Under the pieces are notes generated by a model. It saw only the letters and a list, made by a program, of their open reading frames with translations, was not told the origin of the DNA and did not search any database. A stretch of 64,000 nucleotides of DNA, taken from Streptomyces antarcticus. GTDB lineage: Bacteria > Actinomycetota > Actinomycetes > Streptomycetales > Streptomycetaceae. Positions 27,440 through 35,726 of the stretch are shown piece after piece. The stretch's first letter is position 1. Every line of letters starts with the position of its first letter. A program made the translations under genes and the position numbers. The stretch is from the NCBI RefSeq assembly GCF_026627255.1, contig NZ_JAPNLM010000015.1, positions 134,319 through 198,318 of the forward strand, read 5' to 3'.

Positions 27440-28659
27440 GCGGAGCGGACCGGTACACCGTCATCTCGGCGGACTGCCACGCGGGCGCCGCCCTGCTGGA
27501 CTACAGGCCGTACCTGGAGAAGCGCCACCACGACGAGTTCGACGCCTGGGCGGCCGCGTACACCAACCCGTACGAGGACCTGCTCGCGGACACGGCGGAC
27601 CGCAACTGGAACTCCCGGCGCCGGCTGGCCGAGATGGAGGCCGACGGGATCGTGGCGGAGGTGCTCTTCCCCAACACCATCCCGCCGTTCTTCCCCAGCG
27701 CCTCGCTGATGGCCCAGCCCCCGACGGCCGCGGAGTTCACCCTGCGCTGGGCCGGGCTCCAGGCCCACAACCGCTGGCTGGCGGACTTCTGCGCGGACGC
27801 CCCGGGCCGCCGGGCGGGCGTGGCGCAGATCCTGCTGAACGACGTCGACGCGGCGGTGCGGGAGATCCGCCGTACGAAGGAGGCCGGCCTGACGGGCGGC
27901 ATCCTGCTGCCGGGCGCCCCGCCCGGCAGCGGGGTCCCGGAGCTCTACTCGGCCGCTTACGATCCGATCTGGGCGGTCTGCGACGAGCTGGACGTCCCGG
28001 TCAACCACCACGGCGGCTCGGCGTCCCCGCCGCTCGGCGACGAACCGGCCGCGCGGGCCGTCTTCATGGTGGAGACGACCTGGTTCTCGCACCGGGCCCT
28101 GTGGCACCTCATCTTCGGCGGCGCGTTCCGCCGCCACCCGGGCCTCAAGCTGGTCCTGACGGAGCAGGGCTCCGGCTGGATCCCGGGCGTGATGCAGATG
28201 CTGGACTACTACCACGGCCGCCTGGTCGCGGCCTCGGCCACGGCCGAGTCCAAGTTCGGCGCGGGCCTCGCCGACTCGATGGGCAAGGGCCCGAGCGAGG
28301 TGTGGCGGGACAACTGCTTCGTGGGCGCGAGCTTCATGCGCCCCCACGAGGTCCCGCTGCGGGACCGGATCGGCCTCGACAAGATCATGTGGGGCAGCGA
28401 CTACCCCCACGACGAGGGCACCGCCCCCTTCTCCCGCGAGGGCCTGCGCATCGCCTACGCCGGCCTCCCGCGCGAGGAGGTCGCGGCGATGGTCGGCGGC
28501 AACGCGGCCCGCGTCTACGGCTTCGACCTCGCCCTGCTGGACGCGGTGGCCGCCGAGCACGGCCCGCTGGTCTCGGAGATCGCCGAGCCGCTGACCGAGA
28601 TCCCCCCGCAGGCCACCAGCCCGGCCTTCGCCCCCGGCGGCTCGGTCCGCGTCTGGTGA
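27436..28659 (+). CDS. Amidohydrolase_2 family protein (second copy)
   Basis: A 407-residue paralogue of the preceding gene. It shows ISADCHAG (Asp13, His15), VNHHGGSASPP, RHPGLKLVLTEQGSGWIP and MWGSDYPHDEGTAP, the same metal and catalytic motifs. It starts at GTG 27436, overlapping its neighbour by four bases, and ends the operon about 200 bases before the hydroxylase gene. The pairing of two Amidohydrolase_2 proteins with an SDR and a decarboxylase suggests a catabolic route for a cyclic or keto-acid substrate. Confidence 0.87.
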   Translation: MSGADRYTVISADCHAGAALLDYRPYLEKRHHDEFDAWAAAYTNPYEDLLADTADRNWNSRRRLAEMEADGIVAEVLFPNTIPPFFPSASLMAQPPTAAEFTLRWAGLQAHNRWLADFCADAPGRRAGVAQILLNDVDAAVREIRRTKEAGLTGGILLPGAPPGSGVPELYSAAYDPIWAVCDELDVPVNHHGGSASPPLGDEPAARAVFMVETTWFSHRALWHLIFGGAFRRHPGLKLVLTEQGSGWIPGVMQMLDYYHGRLVAASATAESKFGAGLADSMGKGPSEVWRDNCFVGASFMRPHEVPLRDRIGLDKIMWGSDYPHDEGTAPFSREGLRIAYAGLPREEVAAMVGGNAARVYGFDLALLDAVAAEHGPLVSEIAEPLTEIPPQATSPAFAPGGSVRVW

Positions 28660-28804
28660 CACCGGGGGTGCCCCGCCGGAGCGGCCGCGCGGCCCGTCGT
28701 CAGGCACGTCGCGCACCGCTCCGGCGGGCCGGACCGGGCCCGCGGGCGGCGTCGTGGGCCGGTGCTCCCGCGGCTTCGGGTGAACCGCCGGTAACACCGA
28801 TGAA

Positions 28805-28816
28805 TACCGATCGGTA
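28805..28816. promoter_or_regulatory. Palindrome TACCGATCGGTA, candidate operator of the hydroxylase gene
   Basis: A perfect 12-bp palindrome flanked by two GGTAACA copies (the second starts at its right edge). It lies 33-44 bases before a TATGGT -10 candidate. Sites of this type bind TetR-family dimers. Confidence 0.6.
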
Positions 28817-28848
28817 ACAACCCCTAGCGGCACCCCGGAGAGCGCCTC

Positions 28849-28854
28849 TATGGT
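28849..28854 (+). promoter_or_regulatory. -10 hexamer TATGGT before the hydroxylase gene
   Basis: TATGGT ends six bases before the ATG at 28861, predicting a leaderless mRNA. No ribosome-binding site is seen before that ATG. No convincing -35 is present. Confidence 0.55.
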
Positions 28855-28860
28855 GCGGGC

Positions 28861-29850
28861 ATGCCGAACCTGCCCGATGTCGTGCTGTGGTCCATACCAG
28901 CCTTCGTGCTGCTCACCGTGGTGGAGCTGGTGAGCTACCGGATCCATCCCGACGAGGACGCCGCCGGGTATGAGACCAAGGACGCCGTCACCAGCCTCGG
29001 CATGGGGATCGGCAGTCTCGTCTTCGACTTCCTCTGGAAGATCCCGATCGCCCTGATCTACGCGGCGGTCTACGAGCTGACCCCCCTGCGCGTCCCCGTG
29101 CTGTGGTGGACCGTCCTGCTGATGCTGCTCGCGCAGGACTTCCTCTACTACTGGCAGCACCGCGGCCACCACGTGATCCGCATCCTGTGGGCCTGCCACG
29201 TCGTGCACCACAGCAGCCGCAAGTTCAACCTCACCACCGCCCTGCGCCAGCCGTGGACCAGCTGGACGTCCTGGCCGTTCTACCTGCCGATGATCGCCCT
29301 CGGCGTGCACCCGGCCGCCGTGGCCTTCTGCTACTCGGTCAATCTCGTCTACCAGTTCGGGATCCACACCGAGCGGATCGGCAAGCTGCCGCGGCCGGTC
29401 GAGTACGTCTTCAACACCCCCTCCCACCACCGTGTCCACCACGCCTCCCAGGGCGGATACCTGGACCGGAACTTCGGCGGGATCCTGATCGTCTGGGACC
29501 GGATGTTCGGCTCGTGGGTGGGGGAGGGGGACAAGCCGATCTTCGGCCTCACCAAGAACATCAGCACCTACAACCCGTTGCGCGTGGCCACCCACGAGTA
29601 CGCCTCCATCGCCCGGGACGTCCGCGCCGCCGACAGCTGGCGCGAGCGCGCCGGCCGGGTCTTCGGCGGCCCGGGCTGGCAGCCGGCCACGGCCGGGGTG
29701 CGGGCGCCGGCGCCGTTGTCGCCGTCGCCGTCGGCCAAGGCCCCGGCTCAGGCGGAGTCGCCGGCTCAGGCCCCGGTCCCGGTCCCGTTCCCCGTTCAGG
29801 CGACCGACGCCGCCGACGCCCCCCAGCCCGTACGGGAGACCACCGCGTGA
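28861..29850 (+). CDS. Fatty-acid-hydroxylase-superfamily membrane protein, alkylglycerol-monooxygenase-like
   Basis: A 329-residue polytopic protein with the diiron histidine boxes HRGHH (100-104), HVVHH (113-117) and HHRVHH (189-194), plus His169 in QFGIHTE. Beyond the general sterol-desaturase signature, HHSSRKFNLTTALRQ, FNTPSHHRVHHAS, ILIVWDRMFGSW and the following FGLTKNISTYNP closely follow animal alkylglycerol monooxygenase (AGMO) as I remember it. AGMO cleaves O-alkyl ether lipids to an aldehyde and glycerol. The C-terminal ~65 residues are Ala/Pro-rich and poorly conserved. The stop overlaps the lysoplasmalogenase GTG by four bases, which supports a role in ether-lipid breakdown. The pterin or other electron donor is unknown. 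Confidence 0.88.
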   Translation: MPNLPDVVLWSIPAFVLLTVVELVSYRIHPDEDAAGYETKDAVTSLGMGIGSLVFDFLWKIPIALIYAAVYELTPLRVPVLWWTVLLMLLAQDFLYYWQHRGHHVIRILWACHVVHHSSRKFNLTTALRQPWTSWTSWPFYLPMIALGVHPAAVAFCYSVNLVYQFGIHTERIGKLPRPVEYVFNTPSHHRVHHASQGGYLDRNFGGILIVWDRMFGSWVGEGDKPIFGLTKNISTYNPLRVATHEYASIARDVRAADSWRERAGRVFGGPGWQPATAGVRAPAPLSPSPSAKAPAQAESPAQAPVPVPFPVQATDAADAPQPVRETTA

Positions 29851-30551
29851 GCACCGCAGAGTCGCCCGGCCGCCCCGCCCCCGCCCGGGCCGACGGCCGG
29901 GCATCCGCCGGGCGGGAGCGGCTCGGCCGGGCCGCCCTCGCCGGGTTCGCCCTGGCCACCGCCGCCGACCTCGGCTCCCTCCTCGCCGGCTGGGACCCCG
30001 GCCACCTGGTCTTCAAGCCGCTGCTGATGCCGCTGCTCGTCGCGTACGCGCTCACCCGCGGCGCGCCCCGGCTGCTGGTCGCGGCCCTGCTGTTCGGGTG
30101 GGGCGGGGACCTGGCGCTGCTCTTCGACGCGGAGCCGGCCTTCCTCGTCGGCATGGGCTCCTTCGCCGTCGGGCACGTCTGCTATCTCGTGCTCTTCGGC
30201 AAGCGGCCCGCGAACCCCCTGCTCGCGGGCGGGTACGCGCTCGCCCTCCTCGGGACCGTCGGCCTGATGTGGACCGACCTCCCCGCCGACCTGCGCATCC
30301 CCGTCGCCGGCTACAGCCTGCTGCTCACCGCCATGGCGCTGCGCTCCAGCGCCCTCGGGCTCCGGGCCGGCCTCGGCGGCGCGCTGTTCCTGCTCTCCGA
30401 CACGCTCATCGCCACCGGGGTCGCGGAGTGGCCGCAGCTGCCCCGCCCGGACTTCTGGATCATGGCCACCTACCTGGCCGCCCAGTACCTGCTGGCCACG
30501 GGCGTCCTGGCCGCGGGGCAGGCGTACCGTAGGGAAGTCGTACGAGACTGA
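29847..30551 (+). CDS. YhhN/TMEM86-family lysoplasmalogenase
   Basis: A 234-residue membrane protein with about eight hydrophobic segments after a polar N-terminal tail of 30 residues. Family features are LFGWGGDLALLFD, FAVGHVCYLVLFG and FLLSDTLIATGVAEW, which match the Asp-bearing helices of YhhN proteins. Members cleave the vinyl-ether bond of lysoplasmalogens, releasing an aldehyde. The GTG 29847 start is embedded in the stop of the AGMO-like gene, so the two are translationally coupled. Confidence 0.88.
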   Translation: MSTAESPGRPAPARADGRASAGRERLGRAALAGFALATAADLGSLLAGWDPGHLVFKPLLMPLLVAYALTRGAPRLLVAALLFGWGGDLALLFDAEPAFLVGMGSFAVGHVCYLVLFGKRPANPLLAGGYALALLGTVGLMWTDLPADLRIPVAGYSLLLTAMALRSSALGLRAGLGGALFLLSDTLIATGVAEWPQLPRPDFWIMATYLAAQYLLATGVLAAGQAYRREVVRD

Positions 30552-30578
30552 ACCCCTGAGCCGGAGGACTGCACCACC

Positions 30579-31622
30579 ATGCGCGCCACCGTCATCCACG
30601 CCCCGCACGACATCCGCGTGGAGGAGGTGCCCGACGCCGCGGTCCAGCGTCCCGAGGACGCCGTCGTCCGCGTCCTGCGCTCCTGCATCTGCGGCAGCGA
30701 CCTCTGGGCCTACCGGGGCGAGGCCGCGCGCCAGCCCGGGCAGCGCATCGGCCACGAGTTCCTCGGCGTCGTGGAGGAGACCGGCTCCGCCGTGTCCGGC
30801 CTGCGCGCGGGCGACCTCGTCGTCGCGCCCTTCATGTGGTCCGACGGCACCTGTGACTTCTGCTCCGAGGGCCTCTACACATCCTGCGAGCACGGCGGCT
30901 TCTGGGGCTCGGTCGGCCACGACGGCGGCCAGGGCGAAGCCGTCCGCGTACCGCACGCCGACGGCACCCTGGTGAAGCTGCCCGCCGCGGCAGCCTCCGA
31001 CGACCACCTGCTGACCGGGCTGCTCGCGCTCTCCGACGTCCTGGGCACCGGGCACCACGCCGCGCTGGGCGCGGGCGTGCGCCCCGGCTCCACCGTCGCC
31101 GTCGTCGGCGACGGCGCGGTCGGCCTGTGCGGGGTCCTCGCCGCCAGGCGCCTGGGCGCCGAGCGGATCATCGCGCTGGGCCGCCACACCGCCCGTACGG
31201 ACATCGCCAAGCTCTTCGGGGCCACCGACGTCGTCGCCGAGCGCGGCGAGGCCGCCGAGGCGGCCGTGCGCGAGCTCACCGGCGGCCGGGGCGCCCACGC
31301 GGTCATCGAGGCGGTCGGCACCGAGGTGTCCATGCGCACGGCCGTGAACATCACCCGCGACGGCGGGGCGGTCGGCTACGTCGGCGTCCCGCACGGCAGC
31401 GGCACCGGCCTCGACCTCGGCATCATGTTCGACCGCAACATCACCCTGCGCGGCGGCGTCGCCCCCGTCCGCGCGTACATCCCGGAGCTGCTGGAGGACG
31501 TGCTCAGCGGCGCGATCGACCCGGCTCCGGTCTTCGACCGGGCGGTGACCCTGGACGGGGTCCCGGACGGCTACCGCGCGATGGACGACCGCTCCGCGCT
31601 GAAGGTCCTGATCAAGGCCTGA
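30579..31622 (+). CDS. Zinc-dependent alcohol dehydrogenase
   Basis: A 347-residue medium-chain dehydrogenase. CICGSDLWAYRG and GHEFLGVVEETG carry the catalytic-zinc ligands. The lobe CDFCSEGLYTSC shows three of the four usual structural-zinc cysteines. VVGDGAVGLCGVLAARRLGAERIIALGRH is the nucleotide-binding motif. The ATG is 27 bases after the lysoplasmalogenase stop, with GGAGG upstream, so it is probably the third gene of that operon. Oxidoreduction of the aldehydes those enzymes release would fit, but this is inference. Confidence 0.9.
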   Translation: MRATVIHAPHDIRVEEVPDAAVQRPEDAVVRVLRSCICGSDLWAYRGEAARQPGQRIGHEFLGVVEETGSAVSGLRAGDLVVAPFMWSDGTCDFCSEGLYTSCEHGGFWGSVGHDGGQGEAVRVPHADGTLVKLPAAAASDDHLLTGLLALSDVLGTGHHAALGAGVRPGSTVAVVGDGAVGLCGVLAARRLGAERIIALGRHTARTDIAKLFGATDVVAERGEAAEAAVRELTGGRGAHAVIEAVGTEVSMRTAVNITRDGGAVGYVGVPHGSGTGLDLGIMFDRNITLRGGVAPVRAYIPELLEDVLSGAIDPAPVFDRAVTLDGVPDGYRAMDDRSALKVLIKA

Positions 31623-31687
31623 CGCGAAGCGCGCGACGCCGGGCGACGGCGGGCGACGGCGGGCGCGCGAGCCCGCCGGACGTGCGG

Positions 31688-31722
31688 GAGGGCCGGGCGG
31701 GGGTGAGCCCCGTCCGGCCCTC
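31688..31722. terminator. Bidirectional terminator between adh and the subtilisin gene
   Basis: GAGGGCCGGGCGGGG pairs with CCCCGTCCGGCCCTC, 15 bp including one G-U pair, around a five-base loop. It serves both convergent genes. Confidence 0.8.
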
Positions 31723-31748
31723 TCACGTACCGGATACAGCGTGACGTG

Positions 31749-33299
31749 TTACTTGACGGCCTTCAGCGCGTCGACCACGCCGTAGCCGTAGTAGCCCGTC
31801 TGGCCCCACTTGCTCTCGCAGGTGGTGGCGTCGATCAGGACGCCCTTGGCGTCGTAGACCTGCGCCGGGCAGGCCGTCTTGGTGGCCTGGCCCTTGAGCA
31901 TCGTCTGGAGCTGCGCGGGAGTGGCCTTCGGGTGCGCGCTCTTCAGGAGCGCCGCGACGCCCGCCACGTGCGGGGCCGCCATGGAGGTGCCCTGCTTGTA
32001 GCCGTAGCCGCCGGGGATGGTGGACAGGATGCGGCCGTTGGCGTCCGGGGTGCCCGGGACCTGCCACTTGTCGCCGCCGGGGGCGGAGACGTCCGCGACT
32101 CCGAGGCCGTAGCTGGAGTAGTAGGACTTGAAGCCCTTGTCACCGGTCGCGGTCACCGTCACCACGCCCGGGAGCTGCGTCGGGACGTCCAGGCAGACGC
32201 GCGGGTCGATGGTGCGCGGCACCGGGGTGGTGTCGTTCGGGCTGGTCTCGTCCGTTATCGAGTCGGCGGAGAGGTCGAAGTTCTCGTTGCCGGCCGCGGC
32301 GACGTTCAGCACGCCCTTGCGCTCGGCGTACTTGCTCGCCCGGCTGAGGGCCTCCACCAGCGCCTTCTGGTCGTCGTCCGTCTTGCAGTTGAAGTACCAG
32401 GGGTCGACGTAGTAGCTGTTGTTGGTCACCTCGATCCCCTTCTCGGCGGCGAACATGAAGCCGCAGACGACCGCCTCGGTGTAGAACAGGCTGGTCGCCG
32501 GCTCGCTCACCTTGATCGCGGCGATCTGCACGCCCGGCGCGACACCGCTGACACCGACGCCGTTGCGCGGGGCCCCGATCGTGCCGGCCACGTGCGTGCC
32601 GTGGTCACTGCCGTCGGCGTACGGACGCCACGCGCCCTCGGAGGTGTCCGCGACGCCGCCCACGCAGTTGGCGGACTGCTCCTTGGAGAAGTTCGGCGCG
32701 AGATCCGGGTGGGTGTCGTCGACACCCGTGTCGATGATCCCCACCGTGACGTTCCGGCTGCCATCGTTGATCTTGTGAGCCTCGTCGGCCTTGATCGCCC
32801 GCAGGTCCCACTGGTTGGACTCCAGCGGCTCCTGCCCCGGCTCGGCCTGCGCCGCCGCCTTGGCTGCGTCCGCCGCGCCCAGCCGCTGCGTGGTGCCCTC
32901 CTCGGTGGTCTGCACCGTCGTCAGCGGGGCCGTACGAGTGGCACCGACCGACACGAACAGGCTGCGCTGTGCCCGCAGCTGCTTGGCGAACTCCGGGTTC
33001 TGGGAGTGGGCGACGACGACCCCGATCTGCGGGTGGGACGTCACCACCGTGCCGCCGGCCCGCTCGATGGCCTTCTTCGCCTGCTTCACCGTGCCGTACG
33101 CGGTCAGGTTCGCCACGTACGAGAGCTTGGGCCCCGAGGTGTCGGGCTTCGAAGCCGTCGCCGTGGCCGCCGTGTTGCCCAGCGGGGCCGCGGAGGCGGC
33201 GATCGAGGGCAGGAAGGCGAGCGAGGCGGTGAGCGCCAGGCCGACCGGAACGGCCAGGCGGCCGTGCTTCCGGGCGGTACGCGGTCCCAGATGCGCCAT
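31749..33299 (-). CDS. Secreted S8 (subtilisin-like) serine protease
   Basis: A 516-residue extracellular protease starting at ATG 33299. The signal peptide is long and twin-basic (RTARKHGR, then LAVPVGLALTASLAFLPSIAASA), with cleavage likely near residue 38-39. A propeptide-like region (about 55-125) precedes the S8 domain. The catalytic triad is Asp190 in IIDTGVDDTHPD, His233 in HGTHVAGT and Ser439 in GTSMAAPH, with Asn338 in AAGNEN for the oxyanion hole. Four Cys may form disulfides. The enzyme probably degrades protein outside the cell during nutrient limitation. A dyad sits in its promoter region. Confidence 0.93.
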   Translation of the reverse strand: MAHLGPRTARKHGRLAVPVGLALTASLAFLPSIAASAAPLGNTAATATASKPDTSGPKLSYVANLTAYGTVKQAKKAIERAGGTVVTSHPQIGVVVAHSQNPEFAKQLRAQRSLFVSVGATRTAPLTTVQTTEEGTTQRLGAADAAKAAAQAEPGQEPLESNQWDLRAIKADEAHKINDGSRNVTVGIIDTGVDDTHPDLAPNFSKEQSANCVGGVADTSEGAWRPYADGSDHGTHVAGTIGAPRNGVGVSGVAPGVQIAAIKVSEPATSLFYTEAVVCGFMFAAEKGIEVTNNSYYVDPWYFNCKTDDDQKALVEALSRASKYAERKGVLNVAAAGNENFDLSADSITDETSPNDTTPVPRTIDPRVCLDVPTQLPGVVTVTATGDKGFKSYYSSYGLGVADVSAPGGDKWQVPGTPDANGRILSTIPGGYGYKQGTSMAAPHVAGVAALLKSAHPKATPAQLQTMLKGQATKTACPAQVYDAKGVLIDATTCESKWGQTGYYGYGVVDALKAVK

Positions 33300-33361
33300 G
33301 GGTTCTCCACATCATCCGTGAAAAAGCCGCCCTGACGCGGTTGCGTCGGACGGGTTCATGA

Positions 33362-33394
33362 CACAGAAACCTAGTACCGCTGTTCCCTTCTGTG
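33362..33394. promoter_or_regulatory. Inverted repeat in the subtilisin promoter region
   Basis: CACAGAA at 33362 and TTCTGTG ending at 33394, separated by 19 bases, with one more matching pair outside. On the minus strand a TAGGTT -10-like hexamer lies between the arms, about 70 bases from the protease start. It could be a repressor or activator site. Confidence 0.5.
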
Positions 33395-33556
33395 CCATCA
33401 GTTCGAGAAATCAGTCCCTAAAGAAACAGTGGGTGTTGAACCGTCCCGACGCGCCGGCCGTGCCGTTGACAGGGGGGCTCAGCGCCACCGTCCCCCCGCA
33501 CGGAGGTTGTTTTGTCCGTCATCCCGACCGCACCCGCGCCGCAAGGAGAGCCCCCC

Positions 33557-33925
33557 GTGACCACCGAAGCAGCAGCGCCACCACCGGAGGCCGGGGGTGC
33601 GCCCCAGGCGGGTCCCACGGCCGAGGAGTTCACGCGGGTTCAGGACAGCGCCGAGTTCGCAGAACTGCGCCGCTCCTTCCGCTCGTTCGCCTTCCCGCTC
33701 ACCGTGGCCTTCATCGTCTGGTACCTGCTGTACGTCCTGCTCTGCAGCTACGCGGCCGACTTCATGGGCACCAGGCTCTTCGGGAACATCAACGTCGGCC
33801 TCGTGCTCGGCCTCGCCCAGTTCGCCACGACCTTCCTGATCGCCTGGCTGTACTCGCGGCACGCTGCCACCAAGCTCGACCCCAAGGCCCTCGCGATCAA
33901 GTCCCGCATGGAGGCCGGAGAATGA
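33557..33925 (+). CDS. DUF485 membrane protein, partner of the acetate symporter
   Basis: A 122-residue protein with two membrane helices (FAFPLTVAFIVWYLLYVLLCSYAADF and VGLVLGLAQFATTFLIAWLYSRHAA) after a Pro/Ala-rich tail. This is the DUF485/YjcH type that always precedes the sodium:solute symporter ActP. GTG 33557 has AAGGAGAG at a good distance; a TTG at 33512, also with GGAGG before it, would add 15 residues. The stop overlaps the symporter's ATG by four bases. Confidence 0.88.
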   Translation: MTTEAAAPPPEAGGAPQAGPTAEEFTRVQDSAEFAELRRSFRSFAFPLTVAFIVWYLLYVLLCSYAADFMGTRLFGNINVGLVLGLAQFATTFLIAWLYSRHAATKLDPKALAIKSRMEAGE

Positions 33926-35550
33926 GCAGCACCCTCCACCTGACCACGACCGCCGCGGGCGCCACCGAGCACCAGCCGCTGATCATCACCCTGTTCGGCC
34001 TGTTCGTCGTCGCCACCCTGATCATCACCGTGTGGGCCGGCCGCCAGACCAAGAGCGCCGCCGACTTCTACGCGGGCGGCCGCCAGTTCACCGGCTTCCA
34101 GAACGGCCTCGCCATCTCCGGCGACTACATGTCCGCCGCGTCGTTCCTCGGCATCGCCGGCGCCATCGCCCTGTTCGGTTACGACGGCTTCCTGTACTCC
34201 ATCGGCTTCCTCGTCGCCTGGCTGGTGGCCCTGCTGCTCGTCGCCGAGCCGCTGCGCAACTCCGGCCGCTACACGATGGGCGACGTCCTCGCGTACCGGA
34301 TGCGCCAGCGGCCCGTACGGACCGCCGCGGGCACCTCCACCATCGTGGTCTCGATCTTCTACCTGCTGGCCCAGATGGCCGGTGCGGGCGTGCTCGTCTC
34401 GCTGCTCCTGGGCATCACCAGCGACGGCGGCAAGGTGGCCGTGGTCGCGCTGGTCGGCGTCCTGATGATCGTCTACGTGACCATCGGCGGCATGAAGGGC
34501 ACCACCTGGGTGCAGATGATCAAGGCGGTCCTGCTGATCGCGGGCGCCCTGCTGATCACCGTGCTCGTGCTGGTCAAGTTCAACTTCAACGTCTCCGAGC
34601 TGCTCGGCAAGGCCGCGGAGAACAGCGGACAGGGCGCCAAGTTCCTCGAACCGGGCATGAAGTACGGCAAGGACTCCACGACGAAGCTCGACTTCATCTC
34701 GCTGGGCCTCGCCCTGGTCCTCGGCACCGCCGGACTGCCGCACATCCTGATCCGCTTCTACACCGTCCCGACGGCCAAGGCCGCCCGCAAGTCCGTGAAC
34801 TGGGCCATCGGCATCATCGGCGCCTTCTACCTGATGACCATCGCCCTCGGCTTCGGCGCCGCCGCCCTGCTGGGCCGGGCCGACATCCTGGCATCGAACA
34901 AGGCCGGCAACACCGCGGCGCCCCTGCTCGCCCAGGAGATCGGCGGCGGCGCCGGCTCCACCGGCGGCGCCGTCCTGCTCGCCGTGATCTCGGCGGTCGC
35001 CTTCGCCACCATCCTGGCCGTGGTCGCCGGCCTCACCCTCGCCTCCTCCTCGTCCTTCGCGCACGACCTGTACGTCAACGTCATCCGCAAGGGCAAGGCC
35101 ACCGAGAAGGAGGAGGTGCGCGCCGCCCGCTGGTCCACCGTGGTGATCGGCGCTGTCGCCATCGGGCTGGGCGCCCTCGCCCGCGACCTGAACGTGGCCG
35201 GACTGGTCGCGCTCGCCTTCGCGGTCGCCGCCTCCGCCAACCTGCCGACGATCCTCTACAGCCTCTTCTGGAAGCGCTTCACCACCCAGGGGGCGCTGTG
35301 GTCCATCTACGGCGGCCTGATCTCGGCCGTCGGCCTGGTGCTGTTCTCCCCGGTCGTCTCCGGGAAGCCCACCTCGATGTTCAAGGACGCCGACTTCTAC
35401 TGGTTCCCCCTGGAGAACCCCGGTCTCATCTCCATCCCGCTCGGTTTCCTGCTGGGCTGGCTGGGAACCGTCCTGTCCAAGGAGAAGGCCGACGCGCGGA
35501 AGTTCGCCGAGCTGGAGGTCCGCTCGCTCACCGGAACAGGGGCTCACTGA
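33922..35550 (+). CDS. actP: Cation/acetate symporter (ActP-like, SSS family)
   Basis: A 542-residue permease with about 13 hydrophobic segments. ADFYAGGRQFTGFQNGLAISGDYMSAASFLG is the SSS family signature, and LGTAGLPHILIRFYTVPTAKAARKS is the ActP-type motif. It carries acetate or other short monocarboxylates with sodium or protons. The insert (about 230-260) between helices is polar. Coupled by four bases to the DUF485 gene. The gap of 176 bases to moaA contains no strong hairpin, so read-through cannot be excluded. Confidence 0.9.
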   Translation: MSSTLHLTTTAAGATEHQPLIITLFGLFVVATLIITVWAGRQTKSAADFYAGGRQFTGFQNGLAISGDYMSAASFLGIAGAIALFGYDGFLYSIGFLVAWLVALLLVAEPLRNSGRYTMGDVLAYRMRQRPVRTAAGTSTIVVSIFYLLAQMAGAGVLVSLLLGITSDGGKVAVVALVGVLMIVYVTIGGMKGTTWVQMIKAVLLIAGALLITVLVLVKFNFNVSELLGKAAENSGQGAKFLEPGMKYGKDSTTKLDFISLGLALVLGTAGLPHILIRFYTVPTAKAARKSVNWAIGIIGAFYLMTIALGFGAAALLGRADILASNKAGNTAAPLLAQEIGGGAGSTGGAVLLAVISAVAFATILAVVAGLTLASSSSFAHDLYVNVIRKGKATEKEEVRAARWSTVVIGAVAIGLGALARDLNVAGLVALAFAVAASANLPTILYSLFWKRFTTQGALWSIYGGLISAVGLVLFSPVVSGKPTSMFKDADFYWFPLENPGLISIPLGFLLGWLGTVLSKEKADARKFAELEVRSLTGTGAH

Positions 35551-35726
35551 GATCGTCCGAACACCCAGCGTGGCCGCGTCGTACGTCCCTACGACGCGGC
35601 CGCGCCGCCTCTCGTTCTTTCGGGCACCCCTGTGCGCCACCGGTGTCGCGTAGGCTCGAACACAGCGCACGCGGTACATCCTCAGCTGCGCGAACCCTAC
35701 TGACCGGACAGGGGAGGGGGCCCACA

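Noticed and set aside
24325..31622. Secondary-metabolite gene cluster
   Set aside because: There is no synthase, synthetase or terpene cyclase; all enzymes fit catabolism or lipid turnover.
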